Source: Littorina saxatilis
Lineage: Eukaryota > Mollusca > Gastropoda > Littorinimorpha > Littorinidae
Length of the DNA: 64,000 nt
Reading direction: 5' to 3'
Assembly (NCBI RefSeq): GCF_037325665.1
Contig: NC_090260.1
Coordinates: 27,078,019-27,142,018, forward strand
In this document: in pieces, positions 1 through 11,900 of the stretch
Numbering within the stretch: position 1 is the stretch's first letter
How the letters are laid out: each line of letters begins with the position of its first letter
Translations under genes and position numbers: made by a program
The notes under the pieces: model-generated
What the model was told of the DNA's origin: nothing
Databases searched by the model: none
What the model saw: only the letters and a program-made list of their open reading frames with translations

Positions 1-946
1 CAACTACAACGACTGGGTTATGATGACATCACCAATGATTTAAAGGCCGTTAAAAAATCGTTAAATCCTATTTCTTCACTGATTCTTATGAAATTTTAAA
101 GGTAGGTTTGTTGTCCCCAACTTATTTTCACTCCATACTTTTCCAGAAGAAAAACATAATTTTGGCAGTTAAAAACCGTTAAATTTCAATTCTTCACCGA
201 TATTTATGAAATTTTGTGGGTAGGTTCGTTGTCCCCAACTGATTTTCACTCTATACTTTTCCAGAAGAAAGACATAATTTTGGCAGTTAAAAAACGTTAA
301 ATTTCAATTCTTCACCTATCTTTATGAAATTTAGTGGGTGGGTCCGTTGTCCCAAACTGAATTTTAAGACATACTTTTCCAGACAAAAAACCTTATTTTT
401 GGCAGTTAATAACCGTTAAATCTCAATTCTTCATCGATATTTATGAAATTTTGTGGGTAGGTTCGTTGTCCCCAACTGATTTTCACTCCATACTTTTCCA
501 GAAGAAAAACATAATTTTGGCAGTTAAAAACCGTTACATTTAAATTTTCACCTATCTTTATGAAATTTAGTGGGTGGGTCCGTTGTCCCAAACTGAATTT
601 CAAGACAAACTATTCCAGTCAAAAAAACTTATTTTTGGCAGTTAAAAACCGTTAAGTCTCAATTCTACACCGATATTTATGACATTTTGTGGGTAGGTTT
701 GTTGTCAGATTTGACATGATGGCAGAATTGAAAGTGTGAGATATCCTGATGTTTCACAATTTATGCTGCATAATTCAGCCCCATAGGCGCTTGAATTTTA
801 GGTGGAGTTGGGTTTTTTTTCAGCCCAAACCAGTAACCCCCACATGGTTTTCATGTCCCTTTCTGAGAGACTTCAAGAAGTTTCAATTTGACGTCATGAT
901 TAGCCTGCCGCATTAGCAAGTATGAAAACACGTCATCGATGACACA

Positions 947-1010
<64 letters not shown>

Positions 1011-1761
1011 CATGTACACACATATGGACGACTTCGCTTGGGGTATGTACTGCCCGGCAGTACACATCTACTTAATTGTACTGATTGGTGTATGTTCACT
1101 ATCCTGTTCGCTTTATTGTCAAGATGTCTGCCTGTCTTTTAATCCAAGCGGAGCGCGGGCGAAGCCCGCGCGTAGCGAGGTAGTTTTTTTTTTCATCTCC
1201 CAGCACTGAAATTTTTTTGGCCAAGTGGTGTCTGTCTGGACATTGTTCTAGAATTCATCTTTTAGCACAATATTAGCGACACTGTTTGGACAATTCTATT
1301 AAAATTAGGCGTACAAACTGATTTTGTTTCGGGGAATCCTCTCAGAGGATCAGAATTTTCATATAATATCATCGGAAGCTGTTACAACGGGAAAATGTGA
1401 AACTTTTGTCACTTTTTAACATGGAATTTCATCTTTGAGCGTTTCAAGCGGACTTTAATAAAATAGTTATTTGCGAATTAAGCAGCGGAAGACACTCACC
1501 GGTTCAACATGTGTATGGTCATTAAACCTCAAAACATTTCAGTAAGTGGTTTAGACAAACACCTCCGCCATGTGAGGGTGACTGGTTTGTAGCTGAAGAG
1601 TTTTTTTCTAAAGTGTGTTCTAAATACAAATGACGTACTGGTAATGATGTAATGAGTTGTTCTAATCTTGTTCTTGGAACTCTTGCTGTTCCAAGCTTGT
1701 TCTTAGCAAGTCTTGGTGACGAGAACAAAGACTATCAATGAAATCTTTAGAAATAACCTCT

Positions 1762-1832
1762 GACAACGACGACGATGACGACGACGACGACGATAACAAC
1801 AACAACAACAAATGACATCGACGACGACGACG

Positions 1833-1881
<49 letters not shown>

Positions 1882-1965
1882 AAACAACAACACGAGAACA
1901 ACAACAATCACGACAACGAACATGACAACAACAACACCAACAACTACGACGACAACTACAACGAC
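1762..1965. repeat. Trinucleotide tract of GAC/AAC units
   Basis: Imperfect runs of GAC followed by a long AAC run close the first large tandem unit. The tract reads as poly-Asn/Thr on the plus strand and poly-Cys/Arg/Ser on the minus strand, so apparent open frames here are composition artefacts. The second copy (3643-3815) is about 100 bp shorter, which accounts for most of the unit-length difference. Confidence 0.9.
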
Positions 1966-2903
1966 TGGGTTATGATGACATCACCAATGATTTAAAGGCC
2001 GTTAAAAAATCGTTAAATCCTATTTCTTCACTGATTCTTATGAAATTTTAAAGGTAGGTTTGTTGTCCCCAACTTATTTTCACTCCATACTTTTCCAGAA
2101 GAAAAACATAATTTTGGCAGTTAAAAACCGTTAAAATTCAATTCTTCACCGATATTTATGAAATTTTGTGGGTAGGTTCGTTGTCCCCAACTGATTTTCA
2201 CTCTATACTTTTCCAGAAGAAAGACATAATTTTGGCAGTTAAAAAACGGTAAATTTCAATTCTTCACCTATCTTTATGAAATTTAGTGGGTGGGTCCGTT
2301 GTCCCAAACTGAATTTTAAGACATACTTTTCCAGACAAAAAACCTTATTTTTGGCAGTTAAAAACCGTTAAATCTCAATTCTTCATCGATATTTATGAAA
2401 TTTTGTGGGTAGGTTCGTTGTCCCCAACTGATTTTCACTCCATACTTTTCCAGAAGAAAAACATAATTTTGGCAGTTGAAAACCGTTACATTTAAATTTT
2501 CACCTATCTTTTTGAAATTTAGTGGGTGGCTCCGTTGTCCCAAACTGAATTTCAAGACAAACTATTCCAGTCAAAAAAACTTATTTTTGGCAGTTAAAAA
2601 CCGTTAAGTCTCAATTCTACACCGATATTTATGACATTTTGTGGGTAGGTTTGTTGTCAGATTTGACATGATGGCAGAATTGAAAGTGTGAGATATCCTG
2701 ATGTTTCACAATTTATGCTGCATAATTCAGCCCCATAGGCGCTTGAATTTTAGGTGGAGTTGGGTTTTTTTTCAGCCCAAACCAGTAACCCCCACATGGT
2801 TTTCATGTCCCTTTCTGAGAGACTTCAAGAAGTTTCAATTTGACGTCATGATTAGCCTGCCGCATTAGCAAGTATGAAAACACGTCATCGATGACACATT
2901 TTA

Positions 2904-2934
<31 letters not shown>

Positions 2935-3642
2935 ATCATGTACACACAGATGAACGACTTCGCTTGGGGTATGTACTGCCCGGCAGTACACATCTACTTA
3001 ATGCTGTATTTTGGTTTTGTACATGTGTATAGCAATGTCATTGTAAAGCGCTTAGAGCTTCTAGGTAAGCGCTCTATAAGTTTCCAGTATTATCCAAGCG
3101 GAGCGCGGGCGGAGCCCGCGCGTAGCGAGGTAGTTTTTTTTTTCATCTCCCAGCACTGAAAATTTTTTTGCCAAGTGGTGTCTGTCTGGACATTGTTCTA
3201 GAATTCATCTTTTAGCACAATATTAGCGACACTGTTTGGACAATTCTATTAAAATTAGGCGTACAAACTGATTTTAACAACGGGAAAATGTGAAACTTTT
3301 GTCACTTTTTAACATGGAATTTCATCTTTGAGCGTTTCAAGCGGACTTTAATAAAATAGTTATTTGCGAATTAAGCAGCGGAAGACACTCACCGGTTCAA
3401 CATGTGTATGGTCATTAAACCTCAAAACATTTCAGTAAGTGGTTTAGACAAACACCTCGGACTGGTTTGTAGCTGAAGAGTTTTTTTCTAAAGTGTGTTC
3501 TAAATACAAATGACGTACTGGTAATGATGTAATGAGTTGTTCTAATCTTGTTCTTGGAACTCTTGCTGTTCCAAGCTTGTTCTTAGCAAGTCTTGGTGAC
3601 GAGAACAAAGACTATCAATGAAATCTTTAGAAATAACCTCTG

Positions 3643-3815
3643 ACAACGACGACGATGACGACGACGACGACGATAACAACAACAACAACAAATGACATCG
3701 ACGACGACGACGACAACAACAACAACAACAAAAACAACAACACGAGAACAACAACAATCACGACAACGAACATGACAACAACAACACCAACAACTACGAC
3801 GACAACTACAACGAC
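3643..3815. repeat. Second copy of the GAC/AAC trinucleotide tract
   Basis: It has the same layout as the tract at 1762-1965 with a contracted AAC run, and it leads directly into the third satellite block. Confidence 0.9.
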
Positions 3816-5086
3816 TGGGTTATGATGACATCACCAATGATTTAAAGGCCGTTAAAAAATCGTTAAATCCTATTTCTTCACTGATTCTTATGAAATTTTA
3901 AAGGTAGGTTTGTTGTCCCCAACTTATTTTCACTCCATACTTTTCCAGAAGAAAAACATAATTTTGGCAGTTAAAAACCGTTAAATTTCAATTCTTCACC
4001 GATATTTATGAAATTTTGTGGGTAGGTTCGTTGTCCCCAACTGATTTTCACTCTATACTTTTCCAGAAGAAAGACATAATTTTGGCAGTTAAAAAACGTT
4101 AAATTTCAATTCTTCACCTATCTTTATGAAATTTAGTGGGTGGGTCCGTTGTCCCAAACTGAATTTTAAGACATACTTTTCCAGACAAAAAACCTTATTT
4201 TTGGCAGTTAAAAACCGTTAAATCTCAATTCTTCATCGATATTTATGAAATTTTGTGGGTAGCTTCGTTGTCCCCATCTGATTTTCACTCCATACTTTTC
4301 CAGAAGAAAAACATAATTTTGGCAGTTAAAAACCGTTAAATTCCATTTCCTTACCGATCTTTGTGAAATTTTGTGAACATGTCCGTTGTACTTTAAAACT
4401 GAATCTCATGACCCACATGTCAAGAAAAAACCCATACATGTCGGCAGTTAAAAACAGTTAAATGGCATTTCTTCACCAATCTTTATGAAAGATTGTGGGT
4501 CGATCCGTTGTCCTGTAATGAATTTCATAGAATATATGTCATCACTATTCACCTCTAATAATCAGATAATCTTGGTTCACAGTGAATCTCTTTACGTCCA
4601 ATAAACTTTTAATCTTGGTGCACAGTGAAACTCGTGGCATGAGATGTTGGACGACACTTCATGCTGTACTCCAATTGTAACATTTTAAGAGACTGTCAGG
4701 GCGCCGAGACTATTTGACAATATTGTTCCATGACGTAAATGATGTCATCGTGTTTGCTCATAATGACGTAATACTGCACATTGGTTCGAAGATCCACAGG
4801 AATTATTCCAAAAAGCAGCTGCAGCATGGAGGCGTCAACGGCAACATCCACGTTATGGAAGCATTAACAGTAACGTTCACGGTGTGGAAGCCTCGATGGT
4901 AGCATCAACAGTAACGTCAGTAATAACGTAGCAGCACTTACGCTGACTTACGGTGACAATTGCTGAGATCCCGTTGTTTCCACCTCTCCCAGTCCTGCTC
5001 AGTAAATTTGCCTTCGCCAAGGCGGCAAAGTTCATTCCTGAACAGAATCTGGTCATCTCCTGCCTGTCTCTCAATCTGCTCAAAGA

Positions 5087-5107
5087 TGTCATCGATGACA
5101 CATTTTA

Positions 5108-5164
<57 letters not shown>

Positions 5165-5222
5165 CATGTACACACAGATGGACGACTTCGCTTGGGGTAT
5201 GTACTGCCCGGCAGTACACATC
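5087..5222. repeat. Detached fragment of the large tandem unit with a (GA)n tract
   Basis: The stretch from the GATGTCATCGATGACAC motif through a ~50-bp GA run to the GTACTGCCCGGCAGTACAC palindrome matches 915-1070 and 2890-3000 of the large unit. It lies about 570 bp beyond the array, so either part of the array was deleted or this piece is itself dispersed. The 560 bp before it (4520-5087) contain no recognisable gene. Confidence 0.75.
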
Positions 5223-5755
5223 TACTTTATTTTTATATTTTTAATTTTCAGAGCTTGTTTTTAATCCGAATATAACATATTTATATGTTTTTGGAATCAG
5301 AAAATGATGAAGAATAAGATGAACGTAAATTGGGATGGTTTTAAAAAACAATAATTTTTTTTACAATTTTCAGATTTCTAATGACCAAAGTCATTAATTA
5401 ATTTTTAAGCCACCAAGGGCGAAGTCAGGCCTTCGTCGAAGATTGCTTGGCCAAATTTTCAATCAATTTGATTGCAAAATGAGGGTGTGACAGTGCCGCC
5501 TCAACTTTTACAAAAAGCCGGATATGACGTCATCAAAGGTATTTATCGAAAAAAAGAAGAAAAAAGTCCCGGGATATCATTCCCAGGAACTCTCATGTCA
5601 AATTTCATAAAGATCGGTCCAGTAGTTTGGTCTGAATCGCTCTACACACACACACGCACACACAGACACACACACACACACACATACACCACGACCCTCG
5701 TCTCGATTCCCCCTCTATGTTAAAACATTTAGTCAAAACTTGACTAAATGTAAAA
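5223..5755 (+). repeat. Dispersed repeat family R1, 3' part
   Basis: One of five copies in this window. Common landmarks are repeated ~90-bp modules around TATGTTTTTGGAATCAG, a GTGACAGTGCCGCCTCAAC block, a CA microsatellite near 5644-5690, and a terminal hairpin in which CATTTAGTCAA meets its complement TTGACTAAATG. Other copies are at 16670-18955, 23704-24522, 55947-56512 and 59358-60053. I see no coding capacity. The class is unknown to me; the hairpin end and absence of a poly-A tail argue against a SINE. Confidence 0.8.
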
Positions 5756-5982
5756 AGAGAGAAGTTGCAATTAAGGCACATAGAGCTGGCAGTGTTCGTT
5801 TCGGATGGACAACACATTAACAATATTTAATATGTACTGCATAGTTACACACATTTCCCGTGGAAGTTTAATTTGCTTTTTACGCTTGTTGTTCGTGAAC
5901 TTTTTTAGGAAAAGCTTTGGACACAAATAATATAAGAACAAAGATTGAAACTATAGCATCAGCTTCGCGTATAAAAACAAAC

Positions 5983-8900
5983 ATGGCGGGAAGGGGACGA
6001 GGAAGAGGCAGAGGACTGCTTGCAGTTGCACTTGCAGCCAAGCCGACAACCCCCGGTGGAGGGGATAATACCGAGGCGAAGGTGACAGTCAGTGTTTTTG
6101 TTTACAAGTCTAAGCTAAGGTAAAATTGCTTTATCTAAAAGTTCAATCGCTGCCATAGAACTTGGTACAACTACAGTACAAGACAACAATCATGATATGA
6201 TATGATATGTTGACAGACTGGTACTTAGGCTGTGAATGCCTTTAAGGCCAGGTTGGACGCCCACTGGAAAGATCTCCCCTCTGTGTTTGATCCTGAGTGC
6301 TACTAGTAACTAGCTAGTAACTAGGCTGATCCCACCATGCATGCCAAAGTTGCTAAGGTTACAACGAAAACGACCACAGAAGGATGAACAGGCCTAATTG
6401 GCCTCAAACATCTAACAAGTACAAGTACAAGTACCTTTGTCTGATCTTTTGATCAGTTGCTATCCTAGCCTAACTTTGAGCTAGGTAACCTACACGATCT
6501 TTTGACCGTGGCCTAGATTCTATCAACTTTTTCTTGGCTGGTGGGAATTTGTAGTGAGAGGCATACTGACATTTGGGCTATACATATATGTGCACGTCCT
6601 AGAATAAGATACTGGGAAATACTATGGGTTGTCAACTTTGAATGACTGTCACAATATCTCTGAGCAATGGATGACAAAGGGGATGCTTTGATGTCAAAGG
6701 GGATGGATTTGACTTACTGTAACAACCAAGTTTGGGTTTCCAAACATTGCTGTGGGTTTTAAACGATTTAATTTTTAGCCAAAATGCCCCCAAAACAGCA
6801 CCTAAAACTGGGACAAAAATACACCAGTCTGTGTTGCAGCTGTACATAATGGAGAATAAAGCTCTGTGAATTTTATTGTGATGTTTATGGGTCAGCTGAA
6901 GGATTATTCTCGACATACACACTCAAGAATTACATCCATTTTTCTTCTTCTGGGAGTTTGATCGGTGAAGAAAACGCGTTATCGTGCGTTACATTGGTTT
7001 CCAGTTTCGACGTCAGTACGAAGTATGATCCCCCCTACACGGGAACCCTTCAAATAGTTCACTTTTAGGATTTAATCATTTCAAAGACATTTTCTTTTCA
7101 TAACACAACACGGCGTTATGAAACCCTTTCATCTGAGCTTTTAATCACAGATGTTGGTAACCTACTCCTCTTTCGTTTCTTTCAGTAACGCACGACAACG
7201 CAGCCAGCGTTAACATGTAGTCTCGGTTGTCCCGTGAAAGTCGTGCGTTGGACCAAAACAGCCCAGTGGAAATTTCCACTGATGACGTTTTGACACGGGT
7301 CACGTGAATACTAACTGAGAATTTTGCTACAAACACGCGTCGGTTTCCGGTTTTTGGAATGAAACGCACGCTCGATGTCATCGTATCCTCACTGTTCGAA
7401 CGCCGATTTCGAATCACAGTAGGCCTTCCCAACTGTTTGATGGTAACTGAAGTCTTCCCTAATGATTTTGATACGTAGTCATTGTTACTGTTTCCAATAT
7501 TTATAAGAATAAAGCAAGATACAATGCATATTTCAAGCCACAAGCATGCTCACAAGTGGCGCCATGTTGAAATGTTCGTTTCTTCTGTAACATACGATCG
7601 ACGATCGGACAATGCACTTATTTAACAACTGTTTTAAGAGCATGTTAAAAACTATTTTGCATTCTCTTTTATATGCTTTTTGAAAGAACTGAGTGCTTTG
7701 TTTCACTTTTATTGGGTTTTACTAAATGATGTTATTCCTGTTGTGCGCTACGAAGAACCGGAAGTTTACAGCGAAAGCAAGGTCAGATCGTTTCGTGTGA
7801 AACGCACACAAGCTTCGCTCGATGTTTTAGTATGAGACAAGCACAAACACACACAAAATATGCGCCTAAAGCAACATTGCCTTACTTATTGTTACTCACT
7901 GTATTTAATTTTAGGGATTCTTGATTAACTGATCTTTTGTGTAGCTTGATTTCTTAACATTACGTGTTATGGTTTCCATGTAACTCACGCCAATATTCTC
8001 TCTGCATACTTACTATCAGTGAGCACACTACCAAAATTTTTTACTTGCTAAAAAGTATCTATCTCATCTCAAAACAGAAAGGGGTAACATGAATGCAAAT
8101 GGCTTGCTATGACTGACAAGTGAAACTTTTGTCCCTGGAAATTGCGTGGGTTACGGTTTCCACTTTAGTCTCATATCTGGCCACCTTATACTTACCAATA
8201 ATTTTAAACTTTTAATATTGTCTACATGCCATAAGCAATCAGTGAAATAAAATTCCTTTTGTTGGAGATAAAAGCCCAAAGTGGAAACCATGTAACCCAC
8301 GACATCAAACGTACTACACGCATATACATGCCGTTTCTAGAATAATGCTTAAACATAAGGCCTTCTCATTGATGAATTAATTTGAAGGACAGTCTGTTGT
8401 ACGTGAAAAAGTGTTTTTTACTCCATTTAGTCATGCTTTTTTTTCTGGTGTCCATGTCCCATAGTTGTGACCCAGTATCTAGGACGTGCACATATAGTCT
8501 TTCAGTGCATTGTCCAAGCGATTTTTGAAACTGTTCATTGTCGGCGCTTCTACCACATTCTTGTCCAAGGAGTTCCATGTGTCTATGATTCTGTTCGTGA
8601 AGAAAGATTGTCGGAGAGCTGTTCTGCATTGTTTCTTCTTGAGCTTGAACTGATGTCCACGGGTATTACAAAGGCTATTCAGCTCCAGTGGGTTCTTGCA
8701 ATCGTAGTATCCATGCACGAATTTGTATGCTTCAATCATGTCTCCCCGGATACGCCTATAGCACATGCTTGGAACTTTCAAGACTCTCAAACGCTCTTCG
8801 TAACTCAAGGTCTTCAACCCTGGGAAACACTTCGTGGCTCTTCTTAACACACTTTCAATCATGCAGCTACTCGTCAGTTCTTGAACATTGTCAAGTTCGG

Positions 8901-11900
8901 CAGCAGTTCTGAGTCAGTGTGTATGCACAGTAGGATACAGTTTATGATGTCGGTGCTCGTTTAGGGGTCACTTTGTTTTCCTTTTCAAAATACACCATTG
9001 AACTTATAAGTGCAAAGTTGGTCGTCACTTGTCACTGTCAGGTATGGTTGCTCGAGTCCATAATGTGCTTTTACTTTCAGAGTAGTTTCATCATTGATGA
9101 CAAACTATGATAATAGATGTAGGCGTATTGAAGGATGAAAAGTGACTTAGTGGGGGAGGTGTTGGTACTGTCACTGCTCATTTGGGGAAGAAATCGGTAT
9201 TGCCTAATAATACTAATACTAGTAATACTAATAGTAATATGCCACCGTGAACAAACTGAAATGCTTGCTGGTCTGGAGAGCCAAGAGGTACCTAGTTTAC
9301 CTGTAGAACATATTTATAAATGTCATGTGGTTTCAACCACTTAAAGAGGCTGAGGGTGCGTGTGAAATGTTTTTATTAATAATTAATAATATTCAATAAT
9401 TCATTGAAATTTGAATGCAAGAACCGAAGAAGTTAATTGTCATTTGTATAGATCTTTCGTGGCCTCATCCAGCCATTGCAATGTTTGCCTTGTGGCTGCT
9501 TGTGTGCATGAGAGTCGAGACACTGTCCAGTCTGTGTGTGCATGAGAGTCCAGACACTGTCCAGTCTGTGTGTGCATGAGAGTCGAGACACTGTCCAGTC
9601 TGTGTGTGCATGAGAGTGGAGACACTGTCCAGTCTGTGTGTGCATGAGATTGAGAGTGGAGACACTGTCCAGTCTGTGTGTGCATGAGAGTCGAGACACT
9701 GTCCAGTCTGTGTGTGCATGAGAGTCGAGACACTGTCCAGTCTGTGTGTGCATGAGAGTCGAGACACTGTCCAGTCTGTGTGTGCATGAGAGTCGAGACA
9801 CTGTCCAGTCTGTGTGTGCATGAGAGTCGAGACACTGTCCAGTCTGTGTGTGCATGAGAGTCGAGACACTGTCCAGTCTGTGTGTGCATGAGAATCGAGA
9901 CACTGTCCAGTCTGTGTGTGCATGAGAGTCGAGACACTGTCCAGTCTGTGTGTGCATGAGAGTCGAGACACTGGCCAGTCTGTGTGTGCATGAGAGTCGA
10001 GACACTGTCCAGTCTGTGTGTGCATGAGAGTCGAGACACTGTCCAGTCTGTGTGTGCATGAGAGTCGAGACACTGTCCAGTCTGTGTGTGCATGAGAGTC
10101 GAGACACTGTCCAGTCTGTGTGTGCATGAGAGTCGAGACACTGTCCAGTCTGTGTGTGCATGAGAGTCGAGACACTGTCCAGTCTGTGTGTGCATGAGAT
10201 TGAGAGTGGAGACACTGTCCAGTCTGTGTGTGCATGAGAGTGGAGACACTGTCCAGTCTGTGTGTGCATGAGAGTTGAGACACTGTCCAGTCTGTGTGTG
10301 CATGAGAGTCGAGACACTGTCCAATCTGTGTGTGCATGAGAGTCGAGACACTGTTCAGTCTGTGTGTGCATGAGAGTTGAGACACTGTCCAGTCTGTGTG
10401 TGCATGAGAGTCGAGACACTGTCCAGTCTGTGTGTGCATGAGAGTCGAGACACTGTCCAGTCTGTGTGTGCATGAGAGTCGAGACACTGTCCAGTCTGTG
10501 TGTGCATGAGAGTCGAGACACTGTCCAGTCTGTGTGTGCATGAGAGTCCAGACACTGTCCAGTCTGTGTGTGCATGAGAGTCGAGACACTGTCCAGTCTG
10601 TGTGTGCATGAGAGTCGAGATACTGTCCAGTCTGTGTGTGCATGAGAGTCGAGACACTGTCCAGTCTGTGTGTGCATGAGAGTCCAGACACTGTCCAGTC
10701 TGTGTGTGCATGAGAGTCGAGACACTGTCCAGTCTGTGTGTGCATGAGAGTGGAGACACTGTCCAGTCTGTGTGTGCATGAGAGTGGAGACACTGTCCAG
10801 TCTGTGTGTGCATGAGAGTTGAGACACTGTCCAGTCTGTGTGTGCATGAGAGTCGAGACACTGTCCAGTCTGTGTGTGCATGAGAGTCGAGACACTGTCC
10901 AGTCTGTGTGTGCATGAGAGTCGAGACACTGTCCAGTCTGTGTGTGCATGAGAGTCGAGACACTGTCCAGTCTGTGTGTGCATGAGAGTCGAGACACTGT
11001 CCAGTCTGTGTGTGCATGAGAGTCGAGACACTGTCCAGTCTGTGTGTGCATGAGAGTCGAGACACTGTCCAGTCTGTGTGTGCATGAGAGTCGAGACACT
11101 GTCCAGTCTGTGTGTGCATGAGAGTCGAGACACTGTCCAGTCTGTGTGTGCATGAGAGTCGAGACACTGTCCAGTCTGTGTGTGCATGAGAGTCGAGACA
11201 CTGTCCAGTCTGTGTGTGCATGAGAGTCGAGACACTGTCCAGTCTGTGTGTGCATGAGAGTTGAGACACTGTCCAGTCTGTGTAGTGCATGAGAGTCGAG
11301 ACACTGTCCAGTCTGTGTGTGCATGAGAGTCGAGACACTGTCCAGTCTGTGTGTGCATGAGAGTCGAGACACTGTCCAGTCTGTGTGTGCATGAGAGTCG
11401 AGACACTGGCCAGTCTGTGTGTGCATGAGAGTCGAGACACTGTCCAGTCTGTGTGTGCATGAGAGTCGAGACACTGTCCAGTCTGTGTGTGCATGAGAGT
11501 CGAGACACTGTCCAGTCTGTGTGTGCATGAGAGTCGAGACACTGTCCAGTCTGTGTGTGCATGAGAGTCGAGACACTGTCCAGTCTGTGTGTGCATGAGA
11601 GTCGAGACACTGTCCAGTCTGTGTGTGCATGAGATTGAGAGTGGAGACACTGTCCAGTCTGTGTGTGCATGAGAGTGGAGACACTGTCCAGTCTGTGTGT
11701 GCATGAGAGTCCAGACACTGTCCAGTCTGTGTGTGCATGAGAGTCGAGACACTGTCCAGTCTGTGTGTGCATGAGAGTCGAGACACTGTTCAGTCTGTGT
11801 GTGCATGAGAGTTGAGACACTGTCCAGTCTGTGTGTGCATGAGAGTCGAGACACTGTCCAGTCTGTGTGTGCATGAGAGTCGAGACACTGTCCAGTCTGT

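Larger units (their letters stand above)
1..4520. repeat. Tandem triplication of a 1.85-1.95 kb unit built on a ~118-bp satellite
   Basis: The segment that opens the window recurs from 1953 and again from 3803, giving offsets of 1952 and 1850 bp. Each unit starts with four to five head-to-tail monomers of about 118 bp; the shared core TTTGGCAGTTAAAAACCG begins near 161, 279, 398, 516 and 634. Two monomer types alternate. Then follow a unique stretch, a GA microsatellite (about 951-1008 and 2908-2934), a GC palindrome near 1150 and 3093, and a GAC/AAC trinucleotide tract. The third unit stops after the satellite part and decays by about 4520. The first two units are nearly identical and differ mainly in microsatellite length and two small deletions, so the amplification looks recent. 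No credible gene lies inside; the short open frames are repeat-derived. Confidence 0.9.

Noticed and set aside
1662-1975. Cys-, Ser- and Asn-rich open frames (also 3542-3757)
   Set aside because: They are translations of the GAC/AAC trinucleotide tracts.
8467-8847. 126-codon plus-strand frame
   Set aside because: It lies opposite the LINE C-terminal fragment, whose minus-strand reading has clear family motifs.
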